Source: Micromonospora craniellae (lineage in GTDB: Bacteria; Actinomycetota; Actinomycetes; Mycobacteriales; Micromonosporaceae). Taken from it: a stretch of DNA of 64,000 nt. Positions within the stretch are counted from its first letter, which is position 1, and every line of letters starts with the position of its first letter. The DNA lies in the NCBI RefSeq assembly GCF_014764405.1, contig NZ_CP061725.1, positions 744,001 through 808,000 on the forward strand, written 5' to 3'. Below, in pieces: positions 18,401 to 26,137 of this stretch. Both the position numbers and the translations under genes were made by a program. Under the pieces are notes generated by a model. The model was not told the DNA's origin. It worked only from the letters and a program-made list of their open reading frames with translations, and ran no database searches.

Positions 18401-20199
18401 TTGGCCGGGATCAGGTTCCGGGCCGAGGCGGGCAGCGGGTTGGGCCGCCCGTTGGCGGTCGCCGCGCTGCTCGCGCCGTGCGACGTACCGGCCAGGAACA
18501 TCCGCATGTCGGGGCTCCACAGCCGGTTCAGGATCGCGTCCCGGATCTCGTCGGCGCTGGCCCCCATCGCGTCGATCTTGGCCTGGTCGGCGTCGGAGAT
18601 CTGGTAGAGCTGCCGGGCCGCGTCGAACGCGCCCCACACGTACGCCGACTCGGGACGCTCGATCGTCCGCGCGCCCGGCGCTCCGCCGTTCACCCTCGGG
18701 AAGCCGAACGTGATCGCGTCGGCGTCGTTGCCCGGCATGTAGTTGGTGTCGTACGCGATCAGCTTGTCGTCGTTGCCGTCGTAGTGCTCCAACTGACCGA
18801 CGCCGTCACCCTCGAAGTACTGGGCGAACTTGCGGGCGACCTGCTTGCCGCCGCCGTGCACGTTGTACGCCTCCAGCCCGGCGGTGCCGAGATACTGCGA
18901 GTAGTGGTTGTTCCAGCTCGTGTGCCCCGGGCTGTCCAGGAAGGCCGAGGAGCCGGACAGCTCGCCGATGTTGAGGATCTGGCCGTACCCCAGGTAGGGC
19001 GTACGCAGCCACTTGGTGTCCTGCAGGTGCATCGGCTGGGTCAGCGCGACCGAGTTCTGGTAGAGGTTCACCCCCTCGATCGTGGTGGGGTACTGGTAGA
19101 CGTGGCCGGACGCGTTGGCGTCGAGCGAGTTGTAACGCTCGCCCCACCAGCGGTACACAATGGCCTTCTCCAAGGCCGGGTCGGGGACGTTGATGTACGG
19201 CACGTCCTTCGCCCAGCGCTGGTTGAACTCGGTGATGCCGGTACGCACGGCGGTGGCCGCCGACATCTCGGCGTACTCCTGGTAGCTCTCCACCGTCTCG
19301 GGCAGCGTGGCCGAGGAGACCGCGCCGACCACCGACAGCGACACCGAGCCGCCGGCCGGGACAGTGATCTCCCGGTCCAGGTTGCTGCCGCTGCGGGTGA
19401 AGCCGGAGCCGGTGAGGTCCACGCGGATGCTGTCCCACGCGGTGTCGACGAGCCCGTTGTTCGAGCCGCTGGTGATGGTGCGGGTGCCGGTGAGCGCGGC
19501 GTCGCCCGCAGCCTGGTTGGCCAGCGGCGACGCGGCACGGACGGTGAAGGTGGCCGCCGAGTCGCCGGGGTTGGTGAAGTCGATGGCGGTGACCGCGACG
19601 TTGTCGTAGGTGATGAACTTGGTGAGGTTGGCGGTGACCCCGGTGGAGCCGATGGTGTAACGGCTCTTGGCGTGGCTCGGTGCGTTGAACCGGTTGGCGT
19701 TCACCTCGGACACGGTCTGCCCGGGCACTGTCACGGTGTAGAGGTTGCCGAGGTTGTTGGGGCCGCCGACGAACGCGCTGCCGGCGAAGCCCATCACGGT
19801 GAAGTTGTTGTTGGAGGCGCCGCGCATGTAGAGGGTGCGCCCTCGGGTCATCAGCACCGCTGACCCGAGCGTGCCGCTCACCCCGAGGATGCGGTCGAGG
19901 TAGTAGTCCGTGCCGCCGACGGCACGGTCCTTCTCGAAGACGGACTGGTGCATGTTCCCGGCGGTGAACGGTACGCCCGGCCGGAGCTGGTTCACGACGT
20001 CGCCGAGGTTGCTGTAGACCGGGTCGCCGATGTCCATGGCGTGGTTCTGACCGTTGGTGTATACCCCGACGTCGCCCTCGTTGCCGGGCAGGATCGGGCT
20101 TGCCGCGTGGGCTGGGGACGACACGGCGACCGTCCCTCCCACCACCAGCGCGGCAAGGGCGGCCCACAGGGGCACCCTCCGCGCGCGTCTGCGGATCAT
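15463..20199 (-). CDS. Secreted 1578-residue multidomain glycoside-hydrolase-like protein
   Basis: Signal peptide to about residue 32 (SPAHAA-S). An N-terminal beta-sandwich-like region is followed by a long alpha-helical region (about 300-760) with acidic and aromatic motifs such as WWGERYNSLDANASG, DTKWLRTPYLGYGQ, SPGHTSWNNHY and EDMGGIQPRSDDKIELWP. This resembles an (alpha/alpha)6-barrel hydrolase of the GH63/MGH1-like kind, but I cannot name the family. Then come discoidin-like domains, Ig-like/PKD-like segments, a second discoidin-like domain (STDIYWYDDNGG), Big_4-type repeats (FNWQEITPEQVAEPN, VDWDFDESIVNTPGRY) and the C-terminal module shared with the GH43 enzyme. The start at 20199 has a near-perfect ribosome site (AAGGAGGA). 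A LacI-type palindrome lies about 112 bases upstream. Probably attacks complex arabinose-containing glycans (inference from context). Confidence 0.85.
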   Translation of the reverse strand: MIRRRARRVPLWAALAALVVGGTVAVSSPAHAASPILPGNEGDVGVYTNGQNHAMDIGDPVYSNLGDVVNQLRPGVPFTAGNMHQSVFEKDRAVGGTDYYLDRILGVSGTLGSAVLMTRGRTLYMRGASNNNFTVMGFAGSAFVGGPNNLGNLYTVTVPGQTVSEVNANRFNAPSHAKSRYTIGSTGVTANLTKFITYDNVAVTAIDFTNPGDSAATFTVRAASPLANQAAGDAALTGTRTITSGSNNGLVDTAWDSIRVDLTGSGFTRSGSNLDREITVPAGGSVSLSVVGAVSSATLPETVESYQEYAEMSAATAVRTGITEFNQRWAKDVPYINVPDPALEKAIVYRWWGERYNSLDANASGHVYQYPTTIEGVNLYQNSVALTQPMHLQDTKWLRTPYLGYGQILNIGELSGSSAFLDSPGHTSWNNHYSQYLGTAGLEAYNVHGGGKQVARKFAQYFEGDGVGQLEHYDGNDDKLIAYDTNYMPGNDADAITFGFPRVNGGAPGARTIERPESAYVWGAFDAARQLYQISDADQAKIDAMGASADEIRDAILNRLWSPDMRMFLAGTSHGASSAATANGRPNPLPASARNLIPAKETNLYDIYAENLIPTDQWEKYVDGFRFLTYGDNFPIFPFYTANQYDRAAYGIGGSNNFSNINFTVQYRGVRSALRHYDPEQKYVTPEYAKRLLDWMAWSIYPGADLRVANQAEYYSNWNPTTRTYNRNNQNHIMLGNMNYIFIEDMGGIQPRSDDKIELWPIQFGYDHFMVNNLRYHGQDVTIVWDPDGSKYGLGAGYSLFLNGEKKVSTDKLGKVTYDPNTNQVQAEDGLAVTFTATTGTDFPSAVDTPISDDRVVSYLKTAGIDLTEEAPNLAQGAQLSSSYTQQGVRPTPWRQFHTPGWSTTSMNYTPGAISETERPVSLAAVTDGITANEPYWGNYGTTDRNGHIELDLGSAKTLDNVKVFFVSDRQAGGYREPARWWVQVPDGNGGWKEVSDQFKNPVVPSAKFNEALFDAVTTDKLRVTFTNNPTHFTAISEIQVFESGRDVPDVSNQAPVVTANRDGSGDGNLSTRLVATAADDGIPYDSELTFGWETVSAPEGAGVIFADARALTTRVTGTVAGDYVFRFWADDGEKRSTANVSVTLAEREVTAEFGASATISTSGTASWENHSRVNEPTTPNNSSPGAGSGWGNWGQPQNGTSTEREAWIQYRWTAPVRLSSTDIYWYDDNGGTRRPNAGTYAIETSQDGTTWTPVSLAEGSTYAGGLVTNRFNRFDFDPVTTSYLRIRIWGVQGNGAGTGVLRWRANGETVDSVRSPVLIRTGVGQVPTLPSTLDAVYASGERGQVAFNWQEITPEQVAEPNVDPFVIYGTNDAYGLIAEARIYVRPEMSTGGISIQGAETFEQSVEVGELPFLPGKVEVSYNDGSRDNQAIGVDWDFDESIVNTPGRYTIIGDLILPPYVSEAGATRTTLTLTVGDPPQTPVWDVEVQATTRCTGSNVYVSVNARNAGDVPLTIELVTPYGSRTVANVASGKSAFQAFNTRATSVEAGTATVKATGTVDGEPVTVEFEAPFGVLTCG
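15466..15753 (-). other. Shared C-terminal module, copy 2
   Basis: The last 96 residues of the 1578-residue protein: RCtGsnVYVsVnARN, PYGsRtVanVAsGkSAFQaFnTRA, GTATVkATGtVDGEpVT. It aligns along its whole length with the end of the GH43 protein. It ends the protein without an LPXTG signal or membrane anchor. Confidence 0.75.
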
Positions 20200-20310
20200 C
20201 TTCTTCCTCCTTGATATCGGTGCGGGTGGGCGGGTGAGGCGGTCACCCACGTCGCACCTCGGTGGTGATTCGAGCGGCTCGTGGTGGTGCGGTCGGCAGG
20301 GGCCAGCACT

Positions 20311-20322
20311 GTGAGCGTTAAC
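20311..20322. promoter_or_regulatory. GTGAGCGTTAAC operator-like site
   Basis: On the minus strand this reads GTTAACGCTCAC, matching the GTTAGCGCTAAC palindrome upstream of the P450 in 9 of 12 positions. It lies 112-123 bases upstream of the 1578-residue enzyme's start, the same distance as the P450 site from its gene. Confidence 0.55.
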
Positions 20323-20323
20323 A

Positions 20324-22276
20324 TCAGCTCCGTGCCCGCCCGTCGTCCGGCAGGTCACCGTCGACGGGGATCCAGACCCGCATGGTCGAGGGCCCACGGT
20401 TGGCCCAGGCGTGGTACGGCACGAGCGCCACCTCGTCGAACATCTCGACCGGCGCGGGCGAGGACTCGGCGGCGTCGGCACGGTAGGGCCATTCGTGGTC
20501 ACGCGGGCGCACCCGGCGGCACCGCACCACGATGCGACCGTCGACCAGCCGGGGCGCCCGGCTGGTGTCGATCCGCAGCTCGTCGACGGTCGCCACCTCC
20601 GGCACGTCCACCGACTCCAGGGCGAACACCAGCGGACCGCGCTCCACCGCGACACAGCCCCGCACCGCGTCGATCCGGCTGTCCGGGTAGGTGAACCGGG
20701 GCACCATCGGCAGGGAGAGGACGACCTCGTCGCCGCGCCGCCAGGTGCGCTGCTCGGTGACCACACCGGGGGCGACCGGACGGGTGGCGCCGTCGACCGT
20801 GACGGTCGCGCCGTCGACGCCCCAGTCCGGTACCCGCAGCGACAGCGACCACGGGCGGTCGTCGTCGCTGTCGACGCGTACCCGGATCTCGCCGTCGTGC
20901 GGGTAGTCGGTGCTGATCACCAGGCGCCGTTCCCGCCCGTCGGGGAGGCGGTGCGCGATGGTGCCGGGCAGGTACTGGTGCAGTTGCAGGCCCTCGTCGT
21001 CGCAGGTGGCGACGTACGCACTGAGGCTGGCCATGGTGCGGGCCACGTTGGTCGGGCAGCAGGAGACCTCGAACCACGGCGCCCGCAGCGAGGCCGCCGC
21101 GCGCAGGCTGGGCCGGTCGGCGTCGGGCACCGTGCCGAGTTCCCGGCGGTGCAACGTGTTGGTGTAGAAGAAGCTGCGCCCGTCGGTCGACGGCGAGGTC
21201 GACACCACGTTGAACAGGGTCCGCTCGATGAGGTCGGCATAGCGGGACTCACCGTCGGCGAGCAGCAGCCGCCAGGCCAGCATCACCGAGCCGATGCCCG
21301 CACAGGTTTCCGAGTACGCCCGGTCCGGCGGCAGCATCCAGTCCCCGCCGAACGCCTCGTCCTGGTGCCGGGAGCCCTGCCCACCGGTGACGTAGGTGCG
21401 TCGGGTGACCGCCTGGTGCCACTGGCCGCGTACCGCGTCGAGCAGGCTGGCGTCCTTCAACTCGACCGCGACGTCGACGGCGCCGGCGGCGAGGTAGTTC
21501 GCGCGCACCGCGTGCCCGCGCAGCACCGTGGCCTGCCGGATCGGGGTCTCGTCCTGGAAGTACTCCCGACCGAACTCGATGTCGGAGAGCCGACCGTGGC
21601 CGCGCCGGTCGACGAAGATCGCGGCCTGGGTCAGGTAGCGGTCCTGGCCGGTGACGCGGGCCAGTTCCACCAGGGCGGTCTCGACCACCGGATGGCCGCA
21701 GACGCTGTCGATGCCGTCCGCGCCGAACGTGTCGCACAGGTGGTCGGCGGCCCGGCAGGCGATCTGGAGCAGGCCGTCGTCGGCGTTCGGCCGCGTCCGG
21801 GCCCGGGCGACGGCGGCCTGCACGAGGTGGCCGATGCAGTAGAGCTCGTGCCCCCATTCGAGATCCGACCACCGCGGTTCCTGCCCCGGGCGGCCGAACT
21901 TGGTGTTCAGGTAACCGTCCGGCTCCTGCGCCGCGCCGACCCGCCGTACCAGGGCACGGAACCGCGATTCGAGATCGGGGTCGTTGGTCCGGCCGATCTC
22001 CCAGGCCATCGCTTCGAGAAACTTGTAGATCTCCGAATCGGAGAACTCACGTCCGCGCCGCTCGCCGGCAAGGTCCCCGTCCACCGCCAGGTCGAAGTTG
22101 CGGACCCAGCCCTCCCGTTCGAGCCAGTACGCGATGTGGTCGAGGGTCGCGCCGCCGTTGACCGCCTGACGCTCTGCCCAGAATCCACCCGCGATCCGGA
22201 CTTCCCGCAGGTCGAGGGGGCGCAGGCGACCCCGGACCGGCAGGACGGGTGCGGCCTGATGTGCGTTGCCGCTCAT
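20324..22276 (-). CDS. GH127 beta-L-arabinofuranosidase
   Basis: 650 residues without a signal peptide, so cytoplasmic. GH127 (former DUF1680) enzymes remove beta-L-arabinofuranose using a zinc-bound cysteine nucleophile. The expected set is present: proposed acid/base Glu307 in HQDEAFGGDW, zinc ligands Glu323 and Cys325 in YSETCAG, and the Cys406-Cys407 pair in EVSCCPTN, one of which is the nucleophile. The start at 22276 is chosen because AAGGAT lies at proper spacing; an ATG six bases upstream overlaps the permease stop but has no spaced ribosome site. It is the last gene of an operon with two permeases, so imported arabino-oligosaccharides are its likely substrate. Confidence 0.93.
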   Translation of the reverse strand: MSGNAHQAAPVLPVRGRLRPLDLREVRIAGGFWAERQAVNGGATLDHIAYWLEREGWVRNFDLAVDGDLAGERRGREFSDSEIYKFLEAMAWEIGRTNDPDLESRFRALVRRVGAAQEPDGYLNTKFGRPGQEPRWSDLEWGHELYCIGHLVQAAVARARTRPNADDGLLQIACRAADHLCDTFGADGIDSVCGHPVVETALVELARVTGQDRYLTQAAIFVDRRGHGRLSDIEFGREYFQDETPIRQATVLRGHAVRANYLAAGAVDVAVELKDASLLDAVRGQWHQAVTRRTYVTGGQGSRHQDEAFGGDWMLPPDRAYSETCAGIGSVMLAWRLLLADGESRYADLIERTLFNVVSTSPSTDGRSFFYTNTLHRRELGTVPDADRPSLRAAASLRAPWFEVSCCPTNVARTMASLSAYVATCDDEGLQLHQYLPGTIAHRLPDGRERRLVISTDYPHDGEIRVRVDSDDDRPWSLSLRVPDWGVDGATVTVDGATRPVAPGVVTEQRTWRRGDEVVLSLPMVPRFTYPDSRIDAVRGCVAVERGPLVFALESVDVPEVATVDELRIDTSRAPRLVDGRIVVRCRRVRPRDHEWPYRADAAESSPAPVEMFDEVALVPYHAWANRGPSTMRVWIPVDGDLPDDGRARS

Positions 22277-22278
22277 GG

Positions 22279-23193
22279 TCATCCTTTCAGCGCGCCCGAC
22301 ATGAAGCCGCGCACGTAGTGTCGTTGCAGCAGGAGGAACAAGACGATGCACGGCAGGGCGAGAACGACGACGCCCGCCTCGGTCGCCCCGTAGTCGACGA
22401 CACCCTGGACCTGGCCGCGCAGATTCGACACGGCCAGCGGCAGCGTCATCTTCTCGGTGTCGTTGATGAGGATCAGCGGGGCCATGAAGTCGTTCCAGGC
22501 GGCGAGGAAACCGAAGAGGCCGACGGTGATGAGGCCCGGTTTCACGGCCGGCAGCAGCACCCGCCACAACGCGCTGAACGAGGAGCATCCGTCGACCATC
22601 GCGGCCTCGTCGAGTTCGCGTGGCACCGCTTCGAACGAGATGCGCATCAGGAAGGTGGAGAACGGCAACTGGAACATGGTCAGCACGAGCGCGACCCCGA
22701 CCAGGGAGTTCTGCAACCCCACCTGGTTGAGCAACACATAGAGCGGGATCAGCAGCGTCGCGTACGGGACCATCAGGATGGCGAGGGTGAGCAGGAACAG
22801 GATGTTCTTGCCGGGGAAGCGGAACCGCGCGAACGCGTACCCGCCGAGGAAGGAGATCAGCAGCGTCAGCGCGACCGTGAGCAGCGAGACGAAGGCCGAG
22901 TTGCCGAGGTAACGCCAGACACCGGCCTGGTAGGCGGCCAACGTCTGGTAGTTGCCGAAGCCCCAGCCGTCCACCTGGTTGGTGCCCGCCTGCGGGGAAA
23001 ACGAGGCGACGGCCGTCCAGGCCAGCGGCGCCAGGAAGATCAGCGCGACCGAGCCGGTGAACACCCAGTACGGCGTGCGCAGCGCGATCCCGAAGATGGT
23101 GGTACCGCTCGACTTCTTCGGCGCCACCGGGCCCGGTGTGGACGGCGGTGTCCCGTCGGCGACGGTCGGATTGGTGCGGGAAACGACGGCCAT
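22279..23193 (-). CDS. Sugar ABC transporter permease (MalG type)
   Basis: 304 residues with six hydrophobic helices. The cytoplasmic EAA-loop signature is EAAMVDGCSSFSALWRVLLP, as in carbohydrate-uptake (CUT1) inner-membrane subunits, followed by FLAAWNDFMAPL, typical of MalG-like partners. The N-terminal 30 residues are a poorly conserved Pro/Thr-rich cytoplasmic tail. It starts four bases after the other permease's stop and runs into the GH127 gene, so the three are one transcript. Confidence 0.95.
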   Translation of the reverse strand: MAVVSRTNPTVADGTPPSTPGPVAPKKSSGTTIFGIALRTPYWVFTGSVALIFLAPLAWTAVASFSPQAGTNQVDGWGFGNYQTLAAYQAGVWRYLGNSAFVSLLTVALTLLISFLGGYAFARFRFPGKNILFLLTLAILMVPYATLLIPLYVLLNQVGLQNSLVGVALVLTMFQLPFSTFLMRISFEAVPRELDEAAMVDGCSSFSALWRVLLPAVKPGLITVGLFGFLAAWNDFMAPLILINDTEKMTLPLAVSNLRGQVQGVVDYGATEAGVVVLALPCIVLFLLLQRHYVRGFMSGALKG

Positions 23194-23197
23194 CGGA

Positions 23198-24115
23198 TCA
23201 GTTCCCCTCGGACCGGAAGGCGCGCATCTGCAACGCGTTGATCAGGATCAGGGCCACCAGCACGATGACGGAGACGGCCGCCGCCACTCCCAGGTCGTTC
23301 TGACCCTGGAACGCCACCATGTAGATGAGCTGCACGACGGTGATCGTGCTGTTGTCCGGGCCGCCCTTCGTCAGGATGTAGAACTGCTCGAAGGCGAGCA
23401 GGGAGCCGGTCACGCAGAGCACTGTCGTCAGCGCCAGCGTGGGACGCAGCAGCGGCAGCGTGACCTTCCGGAACGTCTGCCAGCGGCTCGCACCGTCGGT
23501 CCGGGCCGCCTCGTACACGTCGGCGGGAATTCCTTGCAGGCCGACCAGCATGAGCACCATGTAGAACCCGGCGTACCGCCACACGATGAGGAAGGTCGTC
23601 GAGAACAACGCCGCGTTCGGGGAGCCGAGGAAGGTGATGCCCAGGCGGTCCATCAGCGGGGCCAGCGGGCTCGCGTACGGCGAGTAGATCACGTAGAACA
23701 GCAGTGACGCCGAGGCCAGGCCGAGCGCGCTGGGGACCAGGAACGAGGCCCGCAGCAGGTTGTTCCACCGGCTCGACTCCTGCACCAGCAGGGCCAGCCC
23801 CAGAGCGAGCGCCAGCAGCAGCACGGTCGCGAGCGCCGTGTACTTGAGGGTGAACACCACCGAGTCGGTGAAGAAGCGGTGCTCGACCGCCTTCACGAAG
23901 TTGTCCGGCGCGTTGAACCCCTGGTCACCGGTGAGCAGCGGCCATCGCGACAGCGACATCTTGATGACCAGCAGCAGCGGCACGGCGAACAACAGCGCCA
24001 CGAAGACCGCCGTCGGCGTCGCGTAGAGCCAGCCGAGCAGTGCCTGACGACCTCGGGGACGGGCGCGGCGCCGTGTCGCCGCACTGGGCGGTCGAGACGG
24101 TGCGGTGACGCTCAT
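23198..24115 (-). CDS. Sugar ABC transporter permease (MalF type)
   Basis: 305 residues, six hydrophobic helices, with the EAA-loop signature EAARTDGASRWQTFRKVTLP and the preceding NIPADVY-like QGIPADVY. It forms the channel with the adjacent MalG-type permease and receives sugar from the lipoprotein encoded upstream. No ATPase gene is in the cluster; actinomycetes commonly use a shared MsiK-type ATPase for such importers (established for Streptomyces, inferred here). Confidence 0.95.
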   Translation of the reverse strand: MSVTAPSRPPSAATRRRARPRGRQALLGWLYATPTAVFVALLFAVPLLLVIKMSLSRWPLLTGDQGFNAPDNFVKAVEHRFFTDSVVFTLKYTALATVLLLALALGLALLVQESSRWNNLLRASFLVPSALGLASASLLFYVIYSPYASPLAPLMDRLGITFLGSPNAALFSTTFLIVWRYAGFYMVLMLVGLQGIPADVYEAARTDGASRWQTFRKVTLPLLRPTLALTTVLCVTGSLLAFEQFYILTKGGPDNSTITVVQLIYMVAFQGQNDLGVAAAVSVIVLVALILINALQMRAFRSEGN

Positions 24116-24157
24116 GGGGACCTCTCGTTTCCTTGGCTACGGGCGGAACGTCGGGGC

Positions 24158-24210
24158 GACGTGGGCGTGTGCCGACCGGTAGGGACTCCTCGGCGGCACA
24201 CGCCCACGTC
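24158..24210 (-). terminator. Intra-operon stem-loop between binding protein and permeases
   Basis: Exact 17-base arms GACGTGGGCGTGTGCCG and complement, separated by 19 bases, lying just after the binding-protein stop on the minus strand and before the first permease. Such partial terminators or RNA-protecting hairpins usually make the binding protein more abundant than the permeases. Confidence 0.7.
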
Positions 24211-24216
24211 GGGCAC

Positions 24217-25515
24217 CTACTGCTGCAGGACGGCGGTGATCTCGCCGTTGTCCTTCTGCAGGTCGCCGTTACCGGTGAGCACCTGGTTGCGGACGAGAGT
24301 CAGCCACGGGCTGTTCGGCGCGTTGAACGCCTGCTGGAAGTTGAGCGCGACCGGGGTGTCGCCCTGACCGGCCACCTGGTTGATGGTGACCAGACGCGGG
24401 TCCTCGGCGGCGTACTTGTTGTTGGCCAGGTCGGAGCGGGACACCACGTCCTTGTTCTTGCCCAGCACCTCGACCTGGGCCTCCTCGGACATCATCCAGC
24501 TCAGGAAGTTCCACGCCTGCGCGGCCTTCTTGGAGTCCTTCGAGATGCCGATGCCGTCGCCACCGACGAAGGTGGAGGCGCCGCCGTTGGGGCCGGGGAT
24601 GCCGGCGACCCCGACGTCGAACGGCGTCGAGGAGAGCAGCGTCGCCGGGTAGAACATCAGGCCGACCTTGCCCTCGGTGAAGGCGGCGGTCCAGGTCGGG
24701 CCGGTCTCCCCCGCCGAGGCGGGCAGCACGGCACCGGAGCGCCACAGGTCCTGCCAGGTGCTGAAGACCTTCTGCGCGGTCTCGTCGGCGAGCTTGGACT
24801 CTTTGCCGTCCTCGCTGAGCACCTGGCCGCCGTCGGCCCAGACGGAGGGGAACCAGGTGAAGACGAGGCAGCCGCCGCAGTTCAGCCCGGCCGCCGTACC
24901 GTAGACGCCCTCCTTGCCCATGGCCTGCACCGCCTTGGCGGCGGCGGCGTACTCGGCGAGCGACGCGGGCGCCTTCTCCGGGTCGAGCCCGGCGTCCCGG
25001 AACAGCTGCTTGTTCCAGAACATCATGGACAGGTCCAGCACGAACGGCAGGACGTGGGCCTTGTTGTCCACGGTGCCCGCCGACAGGTGTCCCTTGTTGA
25101 TGGTGTCCTTGAAGTCCAGACCGTCGATGTTGGAGCTGAGGTCCTGGAACAGCCCCTGGTTGACCCAGTTCGGCACGTAGACGATGTCCGCGGCGAACAG
25201 GTCCGGAAGGCCGCCGGAGCCGGCCGCCGCGCCGACCTTGGCGACATAGTCGTCGTTCGGTACGACGGTCAGCTTGACCTGGTTCTGGTGCTTCGCGTTG
25301 TACGCGTCCACCAGCAGCTTGGCCTGCTTCTCCAGCGGCGCGCGGGTCCACAGGGTCAGTTCGCTGCCGTCGTCGACGCCGGTCGGGCCGGCCTCGGCCG
25401 CGCTCGGGCCGCTCGGCTCGTCGCTGCCGCACGCCGCCACGGCGAGGACCATCGTCGCCGCCAGGGCTCCGGCCAGCGAACGCAGGGCAGTACGCCTGCC
25501 CAGGGTTTTCCTCAT
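24217..25515 (-). CDS. Sugar-binding lipoprotein of ABC importer
   Basis: 432-residue extracellular solute-binding protein (family 1, sugar type). An N-terminal signal carries the lipobox VAAC, giving lipid-modified Cys29, followed by a flexible Ser/Pro/Glu linker. Typical family stretches are ELTLWTRAPLEKQAKLLVDAYNA and a helical C-terminal lobe with AAQAWNFLSWMMS. The start at 25515 has AGGAGAGGA just upstream; longer frames are out of context. It delivers an oligosaccharide, probably arabino- or xylo-type from the surrounding enzymes, to the two permeases. Confidence 0.94.
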   Translation of the reverse strand: MRKTLGRRTALRSLAGALAATMVLAVAACGSDEPSGPSAAEAGPTGVDDGSELTLWTRAPLEKQAKLLVDAYNAKHQNQVKLTVVPNDDYVAKVGAAAGSGGLPDLFAADIVYVPNWVNQGLFQDLSSNIDGLDFKDTINKGHLSAGTVDNKAHVLPFVLDLSMMFWNKQLFRDAGLDPEKAPASLAEYAAAAKAVQAMGKEGVYGTAAGLNCGGCLVFTWFPSVWADGGQVLSEDGKESKLADETAQKVFSTWQDLWRSGAVLPASAGETGPTWTAAFTEGKVGLMFYPATLLSSTPFDVGVAGIPGPNGGASTFVGGDGIGISKDSKKAAQAWNFLSWMMSEEAQVEVLGKNKDVVSRSDLANNKYAAEDPRLVTINQVAGQGDTPVALNFQQAFNAPNSPWLTLVRNQVLTGNGDLQKDNGEITAVLQQ

Positions 25516-25978
25516 GATTCCTCTCCTAGTCTGCATCGTTGCCAGCCGGGGAACCGCGATGCGGCTCCCGTGAGCCGGGTTTCCGGGTGGCGGACGGTTC
25601 TTCTCGATCGAGGTGGGACCGGAGCCGCCGGTCCGGCCGTCGGCCGCGGCGCCCCCGTGGCGTGTTCGGCGCAGCCGGATGATCAGGTACGGCCGGCGGG
25701 TGGCCGGCCGGGCAGGGTCAGGTGGTGAACAACAGATCGCCGACGGAGGTCCGCCGAGCCGGGGTGTGGTGTGGACGGTCCGACGCGGCACCGCACTGCC
25801 GCGTCGAGCGGGTCCGATGCATCGGTGACGACGTCGCGGTCCGCCCCGCCTTCGTGGGCGATGCCTCGTCCGTCCTCATCGATGTCGCCTCCCGCCGGGT
25901 CCGACGGGAACCGGCACGGCAAGCCGCACCGCCGCCGTCGAGGTGGCCGGTATCACTTTCCGCCGCTAGCGTGGCCCA

Positions 25979-25992
25979 CGAAAACGGTTTCG
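25979..25992. promoter_or_regulatory. CGAAAACGGTTTCG operator
   Basis: Inverted repeat CGAAA-ACGG-TTTCG, followed by GGCAA. Nearly the same 19-base string occurs at 28438 and 28563, around the other LacI gene. The CGAAA/TTTCG form resembles published operators of actinobacterial xylan/arabinan LacI regulators. Confidence 0.65.
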
Positions 25993-26124
25993 GCAAGATG
26001 TCTTACGGGTAAAACCTGAACCTGTTTCGGCGTGGGCTTCATCTTCCCCTGCATGCACTCTGCGCTCTACGCTTGCCGCGGATGCGGGGGCAGCGACCAC
26101 CTGCCTGCCGTCCTGAAACTCTTG

Positions 26125-26137
26125 CGAAAGGCTTTCG
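26125..26137. promoter_or_regulatory. CGAAAGGCTTTCG palindrome at LacI start
   Basis: Perfect 6-base arms around a central G, ending at the base before the GTG start and covering its ribosome site (AAAGG). A regulator bound here would block its own translation start or promoter, so autoregulation is likely. Confidence 0.6.

Larger units (their letters stand above)
25516..26137. other. Divergent regulatory region, importer versus LacI
   Basis: About 620 bases without a convincing gene; the open frames here are short and lack family patterns. It carries operator-like sites at 25979-25992 and 26125-26137 (listed separately) and a half-site CTGTTTCGGCG near 26022-26032. It therefore looks like the control region of both the importer operon and the LacI gene. 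Confidence 0.6.

Noticed and set aside
15358..19863. A 4.5-kb plus-strand open frame opposite the 1578-residue enzyme
   Set aside because: Same reason: antisense shadow of a protein with signal peptide, good ribosome site and domain structure.
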